DNA from: Diospyros lotus
Taxonomy: Eukaryota; Streptophyta; Magnoliopsida; Ericales; Ebenaceae
Length of the DNA: 64,000 nucleotides
Direction: 5' to 3'
Assembly (NCBI RefSeq): GCF_014633365.1
Contig: NC_068339.1
Coordinates: forward strand, 3,291,001-3,355,000
Under the pieces are notes generated by a model. It worked only from the letters and a program-made list of their open reading frames with translations. It did not search any database and was not told the origin of the DNA. A program made the position numbers and the translations under genes. Position 1 is the stretch's first letter. Every line of letters starts with the position of its first letter. This document shows positions 57,759 to 64,000 of the stretch, in pieces.

Positions 57759-58367
57759 ATTTTGACACAAACTGAGTATTGCAGTTCTCATTCAGTAATG
57801 TATTTCTGATTTTGCCGGATGTACCGTGTGGTAGTTGCATATGTTGCAACGGCAAGCAGCACAGGGTGCATTTTCCTTTTTTGAGATTTTGTCCAACACA
57901 ACTAAGATCATTTTTAGTTATATGAGAAGAAGACAAATAGAGAGGAATGTAGATGAAATGGAAGTAATGGACGAATCAGAACTCAACCGGCCTCTATAAC
58001 AGGATAAAAGGATTTTGATATGTTATTTGGTAATTGTTGATATGGCTCGGAGCTGGCTATAAGAAAGCGGCTAAAGTCGTTAGCCATAAGGTGGAATGGA
58101 ATCCCAATAACATGTGTAGTTGATCTCTGAGGTGCATATTTGATGGGCGAAGAGTAACACATTAAAGAAGTTAACCATGTTCTTCATTTCAAATTACTTT
58201 AACTTCTAATGCATTCTATATATACTGCTCCATAGAACCAACCAACGGAGTCAACAGTTTGAACAGAAAGATCCTGAGTTGCCAATTGTTTCATCCCAAG
58301 ACGTTTGCAACAAGACACAACATATACATGCTTCTAGTATGCAGCAGACTGGATTCCCAGCGCACTA
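57759..58367. other. Convergent 3' flanks of the NHP2-like and TTM genes
   Basis: 609 bp separate the two stop codons; the stretch holds both 3' UTRs. No further gene is seen. Confidence 0.6.
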
Positions 58368-61300
58368 TCAGTGTTGGGAAGACAAGGTCCTGAAGAAAAA
58401 GATGCCGAGGCCACCAAGGGCCAAAGTTAGGGCGAAAGAAATTCCAACGGCCCCGGCATCTGTTGATCTGCTTGTATCAGTTCTTCCAGCACCAGAACTC
58501 TCTCGGCGGATCTCATGCAAAAGATTGATCAGATTGTCTAATTGATGCATGACTTGACGCTGGCCCCTTGCTACAAGTAACACCTGTTCAGGAATGGATA
58601 AATAATGTGAGAAAGGAAATTAGAAAGTGTTGAAAGTTTCAGTAAGAAACCTATGGTTGTAACCATCTTCGGTAGAAGATAAAACACTTTTAAAAGTACT
58701 CATTACTCATTACCAGGCCTAAAAATTGAACAGAAGCTTGATTTGCAACTGAAATTTGAGGGCAATTCTAAGGTACCCCGAGGGTATTACACGTCCAGAC
58801 CTTCATCTTACACAGCACCCTTACCCCTTGTCAACCCCCCCCCCCCCCCCCCCCCCCCCCCGGGTTACACCAACCCCCTTGGGTACCAGTATCCGAGGGA
58901 TACTAAAGCAGTTCCCAAAATTTGAGCAAAGCTTTGAATCAAAAGACAGCTTTTATGTTCTCTTTCTTGAAAAATTATACATATGCAAAAATTTACCTTT
59001 ACTTTGCCATGTCTTTGTCAGGAAAGGCTAATAAATACGTGACAGTACATAAGAAACAAGATCCCCAAATCTTGATCCTAAAAGATGTGTTGCTTACTTG
59101 CTTGGAATGAATTCATATTGGGCAAACATGATAAAAAAAAAAATGTAGGTAGCTGAGACCAGCATGCTAAGTTGGGTGTACGGAAAAATTAAGAGTAGGA
59201 ACAAACAAATACATAACATAATACAAGCAACATCTACTAAAGGTAAGAGAAAAATGGTGGAGGTGGCATAGACATTCAACAAGGGGCAACCAATGCCCTA
59301 GTTGAGGTGATTTAGAGTTATCTTGAGTTGTATTTATGCTGGCAACTACTGTTACTAGGCAAAAGGATAGTTGCAGATACGAATAGAGCAGAGTGAGGAA
59401 AAATGCAAGTGTAACAAGGAGAATAGGATGGAGTATTGTGGATAGGGGTATATTTTATTCTTTATCAGTGCCCATACAATTGGAGTTTTGTCCACATAAG
59501 AAATTGATGCAACATTGTTCAATGAAAACAAATTTGGCCCTGGATAGAAGGGAATGGAGAAAAAAAACCCCGAACCCAAGTAGTTGGGAAAAAGCTGAGC
59601 TCAGTTGAGTAAAAGAGTTGATTTTTTTTTTTTTCCCCATCTTTTCTTTCCTTTGAATAGATAAGCTCTATGGTTCCATTAACTCTCTTGCTACTAGATC
59701 CATCTAATAGGCCATTTTCTTATAGACACCTCCGGAAAAACCATAGCCCCCAGCAGAAGGCAATGCAAAGGAAGAAAGAGAAAGGAAAACATATAACTAA
59801 TCTTTTACCACCCCTCAAGCATAAATACCCACACCAAAATGCTCAAGTATCACTCTTTTGATAAGAAACAGGAAATGCTGAAATCTAATCCTTCTTACAG
59901 ATGCTCTCCTTAATGGTGTGAAAGAGGTACATTTCATGCGCTCGTGATTATGTCCATTCTTTCATATTAAAGGGAAGAAGGTGCTATTCTTCAGTGCGCC
60001 CACTCTTCCATTCTATGTGAAGAGGAAGAATAAGCTATTCCTCTTACTCCTAAAAATTGAAAGCTGTCCCATATGAGCCCAGTTACTTAATAATACCACT
60101 ATTCAACCTCCATTTCTCTAAATTCCAACCACGTTCATCTATTAACCTCTTCCCAACAGACATCTGCACAAGGCATACATCTCCCCCGTGAAAGAAAAAG
60201 CATATGACTGCCACAAATTAATGACTTTCTCCATACCAAAATATGCTTAATGATGGCAGGCAGTTAAACTGCTATAATTATTAATTTAACATGAGTCACC
60301 TATTTTCTTATTTCATCTAACAAAGACTGAATAAGGGAAAGCCAAGTACCTCATCCATCAAAGGGGACTCCCTCGCTAATTGGGATGAAGATGATGAATT
60401 GGGCATTGAACCAGTACCAGCCACAAGGAGTGAAGGGGGTGTGCCTCCATTGCAGGCTTCAGCCTGCAAAGCTAAATTTTGTTGGCTAGCTGAAACTTGC
60501 CTGCCAGCTAGCTTTGAATTTAATTCTTCAATACGAGATGTAAACTCATCCATTCTCTCATTTAGAGTGGATATTTGTTCTGAGAGTTGAGTAATGATTC
60601 CCTGAAACAAATGAAAGACAAATTTACACTGAAAACTAATGCCATACCTGGTAAACAATGAATCAGAAATACTTGATGCAAGGAAAAACAGCAGTTTGGA
60701 GTGCAGAGTGCCTGTTTGATGCGATAGTAGAAGCAACTTTGAAGTTGACTTTCTCCACGCACCAAACTTATGTTGTGTTTATTCTACTAGTAACAACAGA
60801 GTAAAAGTTAGAAAGACAGTTCCATCTTTCCGTTCCATATCTTCTCTTGTAACCAAGAATGCAGATGTATCTCTAGGGTTGACACCAGAAAGCCCCTTCC
60901 CCCATTTCTTTTTTCTTACCCACACTCCTTTTTGGGTGCCAAACAATGACAGATCATACTTAAAAAAGAATCCAACATGATTCTTTGGAGAAAATAATCC
61001 TCCCCATGCCAAAAAAAAACACCAACTTGAGATGACTGCTTCAAATCTGTAACTCCAAACCCCATACAGACACCATTACAATACCCATTAATACAAATTG
61101 TTTCTCAAGGTAGAGATAAATTACCTGGTTAGTAAGTGATGCTGGAGAATCCAGAGTTCTTCCATCATATCTTCTATTATTGACAGCAAGTTTGGTCAAC
61201 TTGGATAAGTTCTTGTCTCGTCGTGATGAAAATGAATGCGACATACCACTACCCAAATTAACACATAAATTAGTATTTTGACAATTGATGATATTTAACT

Positions 61301-63204
61301 CCTCAAAGAAACAGACAACATATTTCCAAGAAAACAAGACTAACAAATTACATCACATAACTTCTCATAGCTCAAGCCAGTGTGTTCCCAGAACAAAATT
61401 GTGACTGAAATCATGATGGTGGAGGAAAGAAAGTACCGGTTCAGATACTTCATTCTCCTATCAGCAGAGGCTCGGGTGAGAGCTTCTTTGGGGCTTGAGA
61501 CCATATCATCATCTATGCTGAGCTGTGTCTTCAGGTCATCTGGCAATGCCTGCAGATGGAATCAATCAGCAAAAGCACAACCAAGAAAGTACATGACCAG
61601 TCAAAAAGAACCATACCATAACATCATTTAGAAGTTTCTCCAGTTGAATCTGTTCTATGTATGTACGAGGAACATATGAGCCATCTAATCCCAGATCCTC
61701 TGCAATAAGTTTAACATACAAACGATCTCTCCCTTGGACCTACAAAGGAATATATACAATAACCAAAAACATGACTAACTTTGCATGGTTCACCATAAAG
61801 CTAGATCCAACAGTTTCAGGAGAAAAGCTCCAGTGAAGACTAGAAATAGAAAAAATAAACTGTTTCTCTCTCTCATGATGTTGTGGTAAATATAATATAA
61901 GAAAATACTTGGCCAATTTATTTCTCCACATAGGCTCATTCTCTCGGATGAATGTTGGCCTAATATGCCTGGAGAAAAATTTGGAATGTCTGGCCCATCT
62001 TCTGTATACAATCTTTAGAAGTACATTGATCCTAATGCTAGGCAGCTTGGCAATTTTAAATAAATTGCAAGAGGGGTTTTTGTCAGTCAGTATTCATAAT
62101 ATCTTAACTAATTGTCTGCCAATTTCAAATGAAAGACAATTGCACAAAATCACTAACAGTGCCCTGGGAATGAAGTCAAATACCTCTAATATCTGATAAA
62201 CTTGTAAGTAACTGCCCCCGCCAACTTTTCATAATCACTTCATGCAGGTTAATACTCCTCGAGTTATCCATTCTAGGTTTATATCAAATAATGCTACTTC
62301 TGCTTATAAAAGGGCATCCCCAATGGGTGAAGCTCCCCGCTTTGCGAGAGTTGGGGGAGGGTTGGTTTTGTACTCACCCTTGCCCTTGCTTTGCAAAGAG
62401 ACTATTTCCATAACTTGAACCCATAACTTTCTAGTCAAAAAGGAATAACCTTATTATTGTTACCAAGGTTCACCTCAATGGAAGTTCTACTTATGCCAAT
62501 GAAAATTTAAGTGAGAGCACCTTGATTGTGCTAACAAGATTTCCATAAATATGAAAGTATAGAAGAAAGGGAAAAGTAAAGACTCCTAGCAAGTCATCAT
62601 CATCAATTGCACCTTATGCTAACCAAGTTAGGCTCAGTAGCTAAAAGACTCCTACCAAGTATTCCTGAAAATAGATGTTGTAAATATAACATGTGCCTGC
62701 TAACAAGTAGATTTAGTTACATTAGGAATGGTAGATAAAATTAATAGCTAAAAGGAAAGAAAAAGTCAAAAAGGCTTGTGAAGTATTTCACTATGAAGTT
62801 GTGCATGTTGTTTAAGAGAGTGACATGCTGTTTGTCATGGTCAACAGCATCCATTAATGCATGCTGCAGAATATTTGATATGACAATGCGCAGTCTCATC
62901 TAATTCTAGAGGTATTAGATAAAAAAAACTCATGCCAATATAAAAATAAAATAAAAACCAGTCATAGCATACTTAAGACCAATTTTCAGTAAGTGAACTA
63001 ATACAATACCTGAATATAATTCCGATTAAGTTGTTCTAACCAATCAATTTTCACACACACTCTGTCATCAGAAAAGACGTGGCTGCTTCTTTTCAGAATG
63101 GATGCAATTGTATACCCTAAAGCCATAAGTCCACCAAGAAGGCGCACACTAACTTCAAAAGTGATTCTTGGTGATATGATGAATGGATTATCTGTGACCC
63201 ATTC
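58368..63204 (-). CDS. Triphosphate tunnel metalloenzyme TTM1/TTM2-like, 3' part (340 aa visible)
   Basis: Plant TTM1/TTM2 proteins combine a uridine-kinase-like P-loop domain, a CYTH (triphosphate tunnel) domain, a coiled coil and a C-terminal membrane anchor. They act as pyrophosphatases; the Arabidopsis members are linked to senescence and immunity. Visible exons, 5' to 3': 63204-63010, 61739-61617, 61549-61437, 61248-61125, 60601-60350, 58583-58368, all GT-AG and in phase. Visible blocks are [58 protein letters not shown] and [13 protein letters not shown]. The coiled coil is [21 protein letters not shown] hydrophobic tail [17 protein letters not shown] sits about 10 residues from the C-terminus. 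The kinase domain and most of CYTH lie beyond the window's right edge. TTM1 versus TTM2 cannot be decided. Confidence 0.93.
58835..58861 (+). repeat. C27 homopolymer in the last TTM intron
   Basis: Twenty-seven consecutive C residues, flanked by GTACC-rich sequence. Confidence 0.9.
62310..62480 (-). mobile_element. Au-like SINE in a TTM intron
   Basis: On the minus strand it starts GGTAACAATAATAAGGTTATTCC. A B-box-like TATGGGTTCAAGTTATGG follows, then AATAGTCTCTTTGCAAAGCAAGGGCAAGG and a GTGAGTACAAAACC stretch. The tail is CACCCATTGGGGATGCCC. This is the recognisable body order of Au SINEs. The ends are approximate. Confidence 0.65.
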
Positions 63205-64000
63205 CTGAAAGGAAGAACAAGTGGTCAGTAGATGTAACATACATTTCATGTATTTCTAACCATTGCTGCACTTCCACAACACAGTTTCTGTAATTCTCAG
63301 GATGTTACAGTACTTCTATGACATTTTTTATTCATAAAGTAGTTAGCAGAACATAACCATGAATTAAATCATGTTCACACCTAGTATATCTTTCACTAAA
63401 GCACACAATACTTCAGTCCTATAACTGCACATTAATTGTGCTTGTGAATGTAATTTACTTCATATATTCTGGAAGAAACTACCAAACGATATTGTTACAA
63501 ATTTGTAGCCTAGACAGGCTATTGTCCATCAAGTTCCCCCACCTCAACTGCCAGACCCTCCATATCTGCATGCAATGCCTCAAGTTTTCCAAGTACAAAC
63601 ACACTCTCACTACTGGAGAGCCAAGGTCACATGTTGCAGCAGCAGATGACTTCCAATCTGGAGCCGAAATCAATTGTTGATACCAAGACAAGTGCTAAAA
63701 ATATGTAACTTTTGGTGCTAAAATATGGGGACAAAGAACAGAGTTTTGAACATGAAATGATCTGATCTGGGAGATATTTCAGGGTTATTTTGGCAATATG
63801 AAGAACACTAGTTTACAGTAGCTTAGATTTGTTATGTGTTCTTTAAGGCACTACATTGATTAATCTTGATGGGGAAGGAATATGCATAAAAGTGGATCAA
63901 TTTCCTAGATTGGGAGAAAGCTTCAAACGCCTGGTTCTGGAGTTTTGTAGGCTAAAAGTGCACAAAGTAAGAAGAGAGTCTCAAAAGAATAATATAATTC
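63205..64000. other. Intron of the TTM-like gene, no exon recognised
   Basis: No further TTM exon could be identified upstream of the acceptor at 63205. The 71-codon minus-strand open frame at 63479-63691 has no TTM motif or splice context that fits, so I leave it out. Confidence 0.55.

Noticed and set aside
63479..63691. Possible additional TTM exon on the minus strand
   Set aside because: No TTM-family motif is visible, and the preceding exon should end next to the GAATGGGTC start at 63204 in a compatible frame, which could not be shown here.

Overview
The window looks like nuclear DNA of a flowering plant, most likely a dicot. The evidence is GT-AG introns, AT-rich intergenic DNA, several plant transposon families, a plant-type defensin-like gene pair and plant-type housekeeping genes. 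The species cannot be named from the sequence alone. No rRNA, tRNA, CRISPR array or prokaryotic operon is visible.

Region 1 (about 1-22.8 kb) is a transposon graveyard. It holds a SIRE-like LTR fragment (1640-2175) and an orphan signal-peptide exon of the defensin-like family (2289-2346). A decayed CACTA element may span 3836-18764. Inside it sit a Tekay-like solo LTR (6906-13235) that itself holds a PIF/Harbinger MITE (7396-8499) and a second solo LTR (9642-12397), a SIRE-like solo LTR with 15 copies of a GTCGACTAT motif (14705-15885), and a Tat/Ogre-like solo LTR (16566-17637). A 1.2-kb fold-back Mutator-like element (19707-20929) and a hAT MITE (21529-22181) follow. Target-site duplications could be read for most of these.

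Region 2 (22.8-24.7 kb) has two tandem two-exon genes for secreted cysteine-rich peptides (86 and 82 aa). The stretch from 24.7 to 28.3 kb holds a decayed RTE-type LINE and otherwise nothing recognised.

Region 3 (28369-54532, minus strand) is an apparently intact 19-exon gene for the cytosolic phenylalanyl-tRNA synthetase beta subunit (596 aa). Its intron 7 is 15.7 kb because it carries a Russian-doll stack of retrotransposons. An internally deleted Ty3/gypsy element (36752-51321) contains a copia element (38822-49985), which contains a chromodomain Ty3/gypsy element of the Reina type (39758-45020) and two solo LTRs (47283-47610 and 48400-49007). LTR divergence by eye falls in the expected order: about 9%, then about 6%, then about 1.5%.

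Region 4 (54.5-64 kb) has an NHP2-like H/ACA snoRNP gene on the plus strand (54920-57758). It is divergent from the synthetase gene across a 387-bp shared promoter with telo-box and site II elements. Convergent to it is the 3' half of a TTM1/TTM2-type triphosphate tunnel metalloenzyme gene (58368-63204, minus), whose 5' part lies beyond the right edge. The synthetase serves translation and the NHP2-like protein serves rRNA pseudouridylation, so the shared promoter plausibly co-regulates two growth-linked genes.
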